The notes beneath the pieces were generated by a model. It was not told the DNA's origin and made no database searches. It was given only the letters and a program-made list of their open reading frames with translations. Position numbers and translations under genes: made by a program. A stretch of DNA of 45,461 nt from an uncultured Rhodospirillales bacterium (GTDB lineage Bacteria; Pseudomonadota; Alphaproteobacteria; Azospirillales; Azospirillaceae): assembly GCA_903920145.1 (NCBI GenBank), contig CAIXKV010000247.1, positions 1-45,461 of the forward strand, given 5' to 3'. Each line of letters opens with the position of its first letter. The stretch's first letter is position 1. Shown piece after piece: positions 11,612 through 18,501 of this stretch.

Positions 11612-12817
11612 CTATACCTCAAATCGGGCACCGCTATCCATCGTCGAAGCCTGTCCGGCGGCAATCATGATGAATTGTGCCCGATCTTTAAGCGGCGCGA
11701 ACAAGGGGACGTCGGTGCCGGTGAGCCAAGCTTGGCCGCCCAGCGCCAGAATCTCGCAAAACAGCGTCCGGCGGCGATCTGCGTCCAGATGAGCGACCAC
11801 CTCGTCAAGCAAAAGCACGGGCGGGCCGGTGGGCAGGGCCGCCAACAGGCGGGCATTGGCTAAAACCATCGCCAGCAACAGAGCCTTTTGTTCTCCGGTC
11901 GAGCAGCGGTCCGCAGGAATCACCGTACCATTTTCCGCGTACAGGCCCATCATCACGTCCGAGCGGTGAGGGCCGATTCCGGCGCTTCCGGATTCGGCAT
12001 CAGACACCCGTTGATCTCGCAACCGTCCCCGCACCGTATCCTCGACCAGTAAGGCCGGACGCTCGGCCAGCCAGGAGTCAAGGGTTCCGACCATCGCCAG
12101 ATGAGCCCGTGGAAAAGGGCCGATGGTGCGGCGGCAGGCCTGATGGAGCCGATCAACTGTCTCTCGGCGAGCGGCGGTCACGGCCACGCCGGTTGTCGCA
12201 AGCTGGTCTTCCAATGCCGTTAACCAGGAAGGATCGCGCACGCCTTCGCGCAACAGCCGCGCACGGTCTCGTAACGCCCGTTCGTAACGGGCCAGCCGTC
12301 CGGCATGGCCGGTATCAAAACCAAAAACCAATCGATCCAGAAAACGGCGCCGCCCGCTGCTGCCATCAATGAACAATCGATCCATTTGGGGAGTCAACCA
12401 AAGCACCGACAGATGATCCACCAGCGCCGTCTGGGTTCGAGCCGGTTGACCATCAATACGCAAAAGCCGCCGATCGCGTCCCGACTTGTCGTTGATCGCT
12501 GGATTCCAGCCCGTGCCGATGGTCGTTGTGTCGGTTGGCCCCACCAGAGTTGCTGCCACCGCCCACCCTTGTCCGGGATCGTCGCTCTCGGCTTTCGCTT
12601 CGTGTGCGCCTGCCGCTGGGGTGTCTGACAAGGCAATCTCCGGCAGTTTGGCCCGTCGCAGGCCCCGACCAGGAGACAAAAAACTCAAGGCTTCGAGCAG
12701 ATTGGTTTTGCCGGCCCCATTGGGTCCACAGACCACCACCGCCCGGTTGTCGACGTCAACCCGAGCTAACCGATAATTTCGGAATCGCGTCAGAGTCAGG
12801 CGACCGATGGTGGGCAT
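11612..12817 (-). CDS. recF: DNA replication and repair protein RecF
   Basis: An SMC-like ATPase that helps load RecA at single-strand gaps with RecO and RecR. The 401 residues contain the Walker A motif CGPNGAGKTNLLEALSFL (about residues 30-47), the family block SPGRGLRRAKLPEIA, the ABC-type signature region RCSTGEQKALLLAMVLA, and a Walker B VLLLDEVVAHLD near the C terminus. Length is slightly above the 360-390 usual for the family, from small insertions between residues 60 and 110. It sits between dnaN (59-base gap) and gyrB on the same strand, in the conserved order. Confidence 0.96.
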   Translation of the reverse strand: MPTIGRLTLTRFRNYRLARVDVDNRAVVVCGPNGAGKTNLLEALSFLSPGRGLRRAKLPEIALSDTPAAGAHEAKAESDDPGQGWAVAATLVGPTDTTTIGTGWNPAINDKSGRDRRLLRIDGQPARTQTALVDHLSVLWLTPQMDRLFIDGSSGRRRFLDRLVFGFDTGHAGRLARYERALRDRARLLREGVRDPSWLTALEDQLATTGVAVTAARRETVDRLHQACRRTIGPFPRAHLAMVGTLDSWLAERPALLVEDTVRGRLRDQRVSDAESGSAGIGPHRSDVMMGLYAENGTVIPADRCSTGEQKALLLAMVLANARLLAALPTGPPVLLLDEVVAHLDADRRRTLFCEILALGGQAWLTGTDVPLFAPLKDRAQFIMIAAGQASTMDSGARFEV

Positions 12818-12875
12818 GTGCCAAACATCACACTGAAAGCCGCAGTCGAAACTGAAGGTGTCCCCCAGGCTTTGA

Positions 12876-14018
12876 TCACACGCGCATCGGCATCAGCACA
12901 TACAGCGCGCCGCCATCGGCGGTATCTCGGACAATCGAGGGCGCGGCGGCATCGGCGATGATGAAACGTGCTTCTTCGCCGTTAATTTGCTGGATCACAT
13001 CCAGTAGATAGCGGGAATTGAACCCAATATCCAATGCAGGGCCGCTATATTTGACTTCCAGTTCTTCGGTGGCGCTTCCGGCCTCGGGGCTGGTGGCGGA
13101 CAGGATGAGATTATCGCGACTGAGGCTCAGTTTGACCGCCCGGCTTTTCTCGGTAGAAATCGTCGCCACCCGATCAACCGAAGCTGCAAAAGGCTTGGCT
13201 CGGACCTCAAGGATTTTATCGTTGCCAACCGGAATGACTCGCTCATAGTCGGGGAAGGTGCCATCGATCAGCTTGGAAATGACCGTGATCGCATCAAAAT
13301 GAAAGCGAATCTTGGTTTCCGATAACGTGATCTCGATTCTGGCCGCTGCCTCATCGATTAACTTGCGAATCTCGTTGATGGTCTTGCGCGGAATGATGAC
13401 GCCGGGAATCCCGGCGGCGCCTTCGGGCAATGGCAGCTCGATCCGAGCCAAACGATGGCCGTCGGTCGCCACAGCCCGCAGCACGGGCAAATCGGCGGCA
13501 CTGGGACCGTTGCCGGTGACCGACCGAGCAGCGTGCAGATAAATACCGTTCAAGTAATAGCGCGCTTCTTCGGTAGAGACGGCAAAGCGGGTACGATCAA
13601 TCAACGAACGCAAGTCCGCTGCCGCCAGCTCGAAACCGTGGGGAAGCTTGCCGCCGGTCAATTGCGGAAAGTCGTCCACCGGCAGGCACCCGAGCTTGAA
13701 CTGGGACCGCCCCGAACGCAGAGTCAACGTGGAGCCGTCGCTGCCGCAATCCAACTCGACCTGAGCCCCATCCGGCAGCTTGCGGACGATTTCGTAAAGA
13801 GTATGGGCCGGCGCCGTGGTGCTGCCAGCCCGGATCACTTCAGCCGAAACGTCCTCGACAATTTCGACATCCATGTCGGTTGCGGTGAGAGCCAGGGTCG
13901 ACCCTTCCGCCCGCAACAGGACGTTGGACAGAACCGGAATGGTGCTGCGCCGTTCGACAACACTCTGGACATGGGCCAAGGAGCGGAGCAGGGCGGCGCG
14001 TTCAATGGTGATGTTCAT
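12876..14018 (-). CDS. dnaN: DNA polymerase III beta sliding clamp
   Basis: The ring-shaped processivity clamp, 380 residues in three repeated clamp folds. Recognisable stretches are RRSTIPVLSNVLLRAEG in domain 1, EARYYLNGIYLHA in domain 2, GTFPDYERVIP at the start of domain 3 and the C-terminal VLMPMRV, the equivalent of the conserved MPMR(L) end. The frame is open to 14057, but MNITIERAALL matches the family start, so 14018 is used. The ribosome-binding site is weak. dnaA, usually next to dnaN, is absent: ybaB and dnaX lie upstream instead. Confidence 0.97.
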   Translation of the reverse strand: MNITIERAALLRSLAHVQSVVERRSTIPVLSNVLLRAEGSTLALTATDMDVEIVEDVSAEVIRAGSTTAPAHTLYEIVRKLPDGAQVELDCGSDGSTLTLRSGRSQFKLGCLPVDDFPQLTGGKLPHGFELAAADLRSLIDRTRFAVSTEEARYYLNGIYLHAARSVTGNGPSAADLPVLRAVATDGHRLARIELPLPEGAAGIPGVIIPRKTINEIRKLIDEAAARIEITLSETKIRFHFDAITVISKLIDGTFPDYERVIPVGNDKILEVRAKPFAASVDRVATISTEKSRAVKLSLSRDNLILSATSPEAGSATEELEVKYSGPALDIGFNSRYLLDVIQQINGEEARFIIADAAAPSIVRDTADGGALYVLMPMRV

Positions 14019-14186
14019 CGTGTCTTCTACCGGCGCTGGCGGGGCGGGACATGTCACGGTCCCGAGGGACCGCGCTCTATTCTCCGGTATGCCGAACCAC
14101 CATGACCGGCGGCAGGCAGGCCGGGGTCGGAGTATAGCATGCCGTTTCCGACACTAAAGACTTTATTCGCACCACGCCGCTGTTAC

Positions 14187-14248
14187 GCCATCGAGCTTTG
14201 AGCCTTTCTCAGGGCGATGGCAAAAGCCAAATACCAAGGCTCGATGGC
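14187..14248. repeat. Inverted pair of dispersed-repeat ends in the dnaN-ybaB spacer
   Basis: GCCATCGAGC (14187-14196) and GCTCGATGGC (14239-14248) are perfect inverted copies around 42 bases. The same end sequence (ACCATCGAGCCTTGATG / CAAGGCTCGATGGTATGA) bounds the dispersed element elsewhere in the window. This looks like a collapsed copy in which the two ends face each other. It lies just after the ybaB stop and could also slow transcription there. Confidence 0.55.
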
Positions 14249-14259
14249 ATGAAAGAGGA

Positions 14260-14583
14260 TTAGAAGGGCAACTTCATGCCAGGCGGCAACTTCAGCCCGC
14301 CCATCAGTTTTTGGGTTTCTTCGGCGACCAAAGCATCAAGTTTAGTTTTCGCATCGTTAAAAGCAGCAACAATTAAATCTTCCAGAACTTCGGTATCGTC
14401 CGGCGTAACTACATCTTTTGATAAATTAACCTTCTTCAAATCGCCCCGACCATTGATGGTGATTCGCACCATTCCAGCGCCCGACTGCCCGGTAACCTCG
14501 ATTTCGCCCAAACGCTCTTGCATTTCTTGCATTTTGCCCTGCATTTGCTGGGCCTGCTTCAGCATATTGCCAATGTTTTTCAT
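14260..14583 (-). CDS. Nucleoid-associated protein, YbaB/EbfC family
   Basis: A 107-residue DNA-binding protein of the YbaB/EbfC family, a small dimer that coats DNA. The family pattern is clear: an N-terminal helix rich in Gln and Met (NMLKQAQQMQGKMQEMQERL), then IEVTGQSGAGMVRITINGRG, and a C-terminal helix with LEDLIVAAFNDAKTK. The start overlaps the dnaX stop by 4 bases, so translation is coupled. The dnaX-ybaB (often then recR) order is widely conserved; recR is not next here, where dnaN follows instead. Confidence 0.95.
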   Translation of the reverse strand: MKNIGNMLKQAQQMQGKMQEMQERLGEIEVTGQSGAGMVRITINGRGDLKKVNLSKDVVTPDDTEVLEDLIVAAFNDAKTKLDALVAEETQKLMGGLKLPPGMKLPF

Positions 14584-16490
14584 AGCTCCAGGTCTCCTTC
14601 GTCATCGTAAAAATCGTCGTGGGTGTCATCGTCGGATCCAGGCACCGGATCGGAATCCGTATCGACGTGTGCGGCGTTCGTCGGCGAAGCGGCTTTAGGG
14701 GTCAGATCATGGACGTCGCCCATGCGGGATCCGGGAAAGGTTTCCAATACGGCTCGAACCACCGGATGCGCCTCTGCGGCTCGCCGCTCGGCGTCTCTGA
14801 TTTCGGCGTCCTGTTCGGCAAGGGTCGGTTCCCCCGGAGCCTCGAAATTGGCCGCTACGGTCCAACGTCGGCCCGTCCATTCGGATAGCAATGGCCCTAG
14901 CCGATTGACCAGATCGCGCGGTGCTCGGTCTTTGGGGCGAATTTCCAAGACCCCTGGTTCAAGACGAACCAGATGGACGCTGTTGCAAAGATGGGCGTGA
15001 AGGGTGCCTTCCCGATGCTCGGAAAAAAGCTGAACCAAATCTCGGAACGTACAGCCCGCCGCCATCACGGCTGTTTCGGTGGGATGCGGCACTGAAGCCA
15101 ATGCCGTTCCGGCAACGGACGCAGTTGATCCACCGGAATAAGGGCTGGCGCTGCCGGACCCAGAGGGCGGAGCCCGAAAAGCCGAAGCCGAAGCCGAAGC
15201 CGAAGCCGAAGCCGAAGCCGCAGTCGATGCAGTCGGAGCCGCCGGGGCAGGGGCGGGCAGGCTGGTTCCAGCTCCAGCTCCAGTCCCGGAGCGGCCTGGA
15301 AACTGGCGAATCAGGTCCGATGGTGTCGGCAGATCGGCGGCATAGGCCAGCCGAATGACCACCATCTCCACCGCTTGATGGGGCACCGGGGCCAACTGAG
15401 CCTCGTTCAGGCCTTTCAGCAAAAGTTGCCAAGCACGGGTCAGAAGGGGCACGCTCAACCGCGCCGCCAATCCGCCACCCCGCATCCGTTCCGCTTCAGG
15501 TGTCGCTGGGTCAGAGAGAGTCTCGGGAGCGACCTTTGCTCGGGTTAAAAAATGGGTCAGATCGAGTAAATCTCGCAGCACAACCAAGGGATCGGCGCCA
15601 TTGCGATGCAATTCGGCCAATAGGGTCAACGCATCGGCGGGACGGCCCGTCAAGGCAGCTTCGAATAGGTCGATGATGACGGCCCGGTCGGCCAGCCCCA
15701 GCATGTCGCGGACTTGCTCGGCGGTGACCATGGAGCCGCCCAAAGCAATCGCTTGGTCAAGCAGGCTGAGGCCATCGCGCACTGAACCATCGGCAGCCCG
15801 AGCAATCAAGGCTGTGGCGTCCGGTTCGATGGTGACGGCTTCGTGAGCAGCAACTCGTGTGAAATGCTCGATGAGAACCGGCGATGCCACTCGCCGCAGA
15901 TCAAAGCGTTGGCACCGCGACAACACCGTCACCGGGACTTTGCGAATCTCGGTGGTGGCAAAGACAAATTTGACGTGACTAGGAGGTTCTTCAAGAGTTT
16001 TCAAGAGCGCATTGAAAGCGTTCTTGGACAGCATATGCACTTCGTCGATAATATAGAGCTTATAGCGTGCCGATACCGGACTATAGCGAACCCCGGAAAT
16101 AATATCGCGGATATCATCCACCCCGGTATGGGAGGCTGCGTCCATTTCCAGAACATCCACATGGCGATCTTGAATGATCGCCCGGCAGGGTTCACACACG
16201 CCGCACGGCGCTATGGTTGGTCCGCCTTGACCGTCAGGCCCGATACAGTTTAGCGCTCGCGCAATAATCCGGGCGGTGGTGGTCTTGCCAACGCCGCGCA
16301 CGCCGGTCAGCATGAAAGCTTGGGCGATTCGGCCTGATGCGATGGCGTTGCTGAGGGTTCGCACCAACGCTTCCTGGCCGATCAGCTCGGCGAAGGTCGT
16401 CGGGCGATACTTACGCGCCAACACGCGATAAGCGACGAGGGCTGTCGGTGTCGGGGTATCCGATGAATCGGCGGTCGGCTGATCGTTCAC
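14580..16490 (-). CDS. dnaX: DNA polymerase III gamma/tau subunit
   Basis: The clamp-loader ATPase subunit, 636 residues. It shows Walker A GVRGVGKTT (about 63-71), four zinc-binding cysteines (Cys82, Cys96, Cys99, Cys102), Walker B YIIDEVHMLS, sensor 1 FATTEIRKVPVTVLSRCQRF, and the domain III oligomerisation region to about residue 380. A low-complexity Pro/Ala/Ser linker (about 395-470) includes an Ala-Ser run encoded by a hexamer repeat, and a tau-specific C-terminal part with an acidic end (DDDTHDDFYDDEGDLEL) follows. It is the first gene of the leftward replication block and starts just downstream of the SRP RNA gene. No slippery A-run for making gamma by frameshift was identified. Confidence 0.96.
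   Translation of the reverse strand: MNDQPTADSSDTPTPTALVAYRVLARKYRPTTFAELIGQEALVRTLSNAIASGRIAQAFMLTGVRGVGKTTTARIIARALNCIGPDGQGGPTIAPCGVCEPCRAIIQDRHVDVLEMDAASHTGVDDIRDIISGVRYSPVSARYKLYIIDEVHMLSKNAFNALLKTLEEPPSHVKFVFATTEIRKVPVTVLSRCQRFDLRRVASPVLIEHFTRVAAHEAVTIEPDATALIARAADGSVRDGLSLLDQAIALGGSMVTAEQVRDMLGLADRAVIIDLFEAALTGRPADALTLLAELHRNGADPLVVLRDLLDLTHFLTRAKVAPETLSDPATPEAERMRGGGLAARLSVPLLTRAWQLLLKGLNEAQLAPVPHQAVEMVVIRLAYAADLPTPSDLIRQFPGRSGTGAGAGTSLPAPAPAAPTASTAASASASASASASAFRAPPSGSGSASPYSGGSTASVAGTALASVPHPTETAVMAAGCTFRDLVQLFSEHREGTLHAHLCNSVHLVRLEPGVLEIRPKDRAPRDLVNRLGPLLSEWTGRRWTVAANFEAPGEPTLAEQDAEIRDAERRAAEAHPVVRAVLETFPGSRMGDVHDLTPKAASPTNAAHVDTDSDPVPGSDDDTHDDFYDDEGDLEL
15181..15216. repeat. Six perfect GCCGAA hexamers inside dnaX
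   Basis: Six head-to-tail GCCGAA units lie in the linker region of dnaX. On the coding strand they give alternating Ala-Ser codons (about residues 425-437). Unit gain or loss keeps the reading frame, so linker length may vary between strains. The flanking codons also encode Ala/Ser, suggesting older, decayed units. Confidence 0.9.
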
Positions 16491-16583
16491 ACGCGGCTTC
16501 CAACGGCCAGTTCAGCAGCGACCGGATTGGCCGCAGTCGGGGTTGACGCTTCCCACATCCGGCCGACCGAGGCGGAAACGGGT

Positions 16584-16679
16584 GGGAGGCTGACAAGCGA
16601 CCCGAGTTTGAACTCGTTACGGCTGCTTCCTTCCGGACCTGACCGAGTTGGCGAGGAACCCGTCCACCGCCAACCTCCC
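16584..16679 (-). ncRNA. ffs: Signal recognition particle RNA, small bacterial (4.5S) type
   Basis: About 96 bases on the minus strand. The hallmark apical sequence GGTCAGGTCCGGAAGGAAGC (minus strand, near 16625-16645) forms the SRP54/Ffh-binding loop with its GGAA tetraloop and asymmetric bulge. The outer ends GGGAGG and CCTCCC close the stem. The RNA joins Ffh to target signal-sequence proteins to the membrane. It lies about 95 bases upstream of dnaX on the same strand, an arrangement common in Alphaproteobacteria. The exact ends are set by the outer stem and could differ by a few bases. Confidence 0.95.
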
Positions 16680-16684
16680 GCTGC

Positions 16685-16715
16685 CTTATATCAACATCCA
16701 GGGGGGGGACGGCAA
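16685..16715 (-). promoter_or_regulatory. Candidate promoter of ffs with an eight-base C/G tract in the spacer
   Basis: Reading the minus strand, TTGCCG (16715-16710) is followed by a spacer containing eight consecutive C (16701-16708), then GATATAAG, ending five bases before the predicted RNA start. The -10 can be read as GATATA (17-base spacing) or TATAAG (19-base spacing). The match is moderate. The homopolymer is a possible site of length variation, which would change the promoter spacing. Confidence 0.35.
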
Positions 16716-16814
16716 GGGCCTTGTTGGAAATACAGCATGTTTTTGCGTCTTAGGGACAGGGTTCGCTTGGCGCTACCCTTACTTCTTCGGAGCCCCCAGA
16801 TATAACGAAATTGG

Positions 16815-16836
16815 CGCCGCTTTGGGCAAAGCGGCG
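16815..16836. repeat. Perfect 9-bp hairpin upstream of ffs
   Basis: CGCCGCTTT (16815-16823) and AAAGCGGCG (16828-16836) pair perfectly around GGGC; TTTG follows on the plus strand. It lies in the 352-base stretch 16680-17031 between ffs and the DUF1640-like gene, which otherwise holds the ffs promoter candidate and a repeat fragment. It may isolate ffs from upstream transcription. Confidence 0.5.
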
Positions 16837-16863
16837 TTTGTCGGTGGTTGGAGCAAGCGGGGA

Positions 16864-16926
16864 AGGGGGCCGCCGTCGCGGCCCGATACCGGCGATGTGT
16901 CAGTATCAGGGCCCGATGGTATCATA
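16864..16926. repeat. Rearranged fragment of the dispersed repeat
   Basis: The first part (GCCGTCGCGGCCCGATACCG, then GCGATGTGTCA) matches one end of the dispersed element in the orientation seen at 45323-45461. It is followed directly by GGGCCCGATGGTATCAT, which matches the other end in the opposite orientation. The internal hairpins are missing. This is a junction of two ends, as produced by inversion or deletion within the element. Confidence 0.6.
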
Positions 16927-17031
16927 GGACGAATATCGGTTCAGGCGCGGATTGAGATGTTGATCGGTTCGCTGCTTGTGTGTGGGCGTGCTAAGGTTGG
17001 TTGGTGGTTTGCTGCTTTTGGGATTTGAGAG

Positions 17032-17415
17032 ATGACCGCTGTTGCCTTCGATACCTTGAAGTTAGCACGTAAGCTGCGCGATACGGCGCATATGTCCCAG
17101 GAACAGGCGGAAGGGATTGCTGATGCATTGGCTGAAGCGATGTCTGGCGCGGAGTTGGCAACGAAGGCTGATATTACTTCTCTTAAGAATGAAATAAAGT
17201 CTGATATTACTTCTCTTAAGAATGAAATAAAGTCTGATGTTGCAGATATTAAGGGCAAGATTAAATCTGATATTGCAGACGTCAAGACTGATATAGCGAA
17301 TGCTAAGACCGATGTTTTTAAGTCTGTTATGGCTTTAATTATTGGTGCCGTCGTTTTAAATTCCGTTGTCGTTCTCGGCTCGATGTTTGGTTTGGCAAAA
17401 TTACTTGGTCATTGA
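17032..17415 (+). CDS. DUF1640-like coiled-coil protein with one membrane anchor
   Basis: A 127-residue protein resembling the DUF1640/CCDC90 family: an N-terminal region (FDTLKLARKLRDTAHMSQEQAEGIADAL, read in two parts around 6-33), a long coiled coil of 11-residue units (about 44-97), and a C-terminal hydrophobic segment (about 99-123) that should anchor it in the membrane. The gene is clearly more AT-rich from base 17160 onward than the genes to its left. Two coiled-coil units are encoded by a perfect 33-bp tandem repeat. Family members often occur alone with no known partner; function is unknown. Repeat fragments lie on both sides, compatible with acquisition or relocation. Confidence 0.8.
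   Translation: MTAVAFDTLKLARKLRDTAHMSQEQAEGIADALAEAMSGAELATKADITSLKNEIKSDITSLKNEIKSDVADIKGKIKSDIADVKTDIANAKTDVFKSVMALIIGAVVLNSVVVLGSMFGLAKLLGH
17168..17233. repeat. Perfect 33-bp tandem duplication inside the DUF1640-like gene
   Basis: Units 17168-17200 and 17201-17233 are identical. Each encodes 11 residues (DITSLKNEIKS), one coiled-coil hendecad, and two diverged units follow (DVADIKGKIKS, DIADVKTDIAN). Identity at every base, including silent positions, indicates a recent duplication that lengthens the coil without breaking its register. Confidence 0.95.
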
Positions 17416-18049
17416 TGTTTTTCTGCCGCCTCGCATTCCGTCTTATCAAGACCCTTCGCAGAGGCCCGGAGTTTTTGCACTCCAGTCGGTAGAGATCATG
17501 CCTTGGCTTTTGCAGCACAAAAAGTTTGGGTGGAAGGGTCCAACGCTCTGAAATCCAAGCCTTTCATTGCCCTTTGTGTCCCCATACAAAGGGCTGCCTA
17601 GCGGCGAGCGTTCTTTCCTTATCAAGGCCCGATGGTATGATAGACCGAGTTTTCGGGCGATTTAGCGTTGTGGGGTGCCGGCGCTATGCCCACATTAAGA
17701 TAATTCGATATCCTATTGAGAAATCGAAATAATTTTTTGCGTGGGTGCTTCGTCTCATTTTCCATAATATATCTTATGCGACAAACGGCAAACCCCAAAA
17801 CCGGAAACTTTCTATGTTATCAACAGGTTGTAAGGCTATTTTTAAGCCCTTTGAGTCATATCACACAAAAGGTTATCGCGCCTCAGGTAGGCTTATCCGC
17901 ATATGTGGGCTAAGGCGCCGACCAACTTCAAGCCAACAGCAGACTCTGGACGGGGGAAAGGTTATCAAGGGATAACAACCAATGCAAAACAAAAATTAAA
18001 CACGGCACAGAGCGGATTAAGGGAATTGATCGCTAAACCGCTCTGTCCA

Positions 18050-18173
18050 TACTATCGAGCTTTAATGTTGACCCCATTAAGGCTGCCCTTCAGACGCCGG
18101 GCGGGCCGTCCGTGCCCTTGGCTTTGCGTCCACAAAGACGCGCGGAGCCGTCGTCGCGGCCTAATACCGGCAA
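18050..18173 (-). repeat. Near-full copy of the dispersed repeat
   Basis: This runs from ATACTATCGAGC to ATACCGGCAAA in the same orientation as the copy at 45323-45461. The terminal hairpin is built from TTTAATG and CATTAA, and the central hairpin from GCGTC (18126-18130) and GACGC (18137-18141). Other copies have GCGCGC/GCGCGC or GTCC/GGAC at the central position. The paired changes support a folded structure as the conserved property. Confidence 0.75.
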
Positions 18174-18438
18174 ACCACAAGACGGGCGGGCATTGTGCGT
18201 GTAAAATCCAAAGGTGTGGACGTCCACGCCAAAGATCAGTTGGAGACAAAAAATGCCCTGCCCTACGAGCAGAAAAACTTGTTTGGTTTGCACTTTCGTC
18301 CCACAGGATTACCAAGGTACCGTCGCATCGTGTCGCGTGACCTCGCCGATTTGCTCGATCACCGAAGATGGAATAACAGCCGGAGTATTGGGTGCAAAAC
18401 TCCCCTGCCCGTCTCCTCTTTATTGCGCATCGATAAAG

Positions 18439-18465
18439 AAGGTGCGGGCAATATGCCCGCACCTT
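18439..18465 (-). terminator. Strong hairpin downstream of the patatin-like gene
   Basis: AAGGTGCGGGC (18439-18449) and GCCCGCACCTT (18455-18465) pair perfectly over 11 bp around a 5-base loop. It lies 36 bases past the stop of the patatin-like gene. In that direction a short CTTTAT follows, a weak T-tail, so it is a likely but not textbook terminator. Confidence 0.65.
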
Positions 18466-18501
18466 AAAAATGATCGACAAGACCAAAAGGCTATGGTGTT
18501 A

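Larger units (their letters stand above)
17416..18501. other. 1.1-kb non-coding stretch with hairpins, repeat copies and an AT-rich patch
   Basis: No convincing gene was found on either strand; short open frames here run through repeat sequence and have no ribosome-binding sites. From left to right it holds a hairpin GCCCTTTGT/ACAAAGGGC (17569-17594) and a repeat end, ATCAAGGCCCGATGGTATGA (17621-17640). Next is an AT-rich patch (about 17690-18000) with DnaA-box-like 9-mers TTATCAACA (17817-17825) and TTATCCGCA (17893-17901) and the inverted pair GTTATC/GATAAC (17961-17976). A 9-bp inverted repeat ACAGAGCGG/CCGCTCTGT (18007-18046), a full repeat copy (18050-18173) and a hairpin (18439-18465) complete it. 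Confidence 0.6.

Noticed and set aside
15181-15216. Programmed frameshift signal in dnaX
   Set aside because: The repeat is a GCCGAA hexamer with no A-run slippery heptamer or following pseudoknot; it only encodes an Ala-Ser linker.
18090-18293. Open frame on the minus strand with a protein-like hydrophobic start
   Set aside because: It runs straight through the dispersed repeat copy at 18050-18173, has no ribosome-binding site, and its sequence is what the repeat encodes in one frame.
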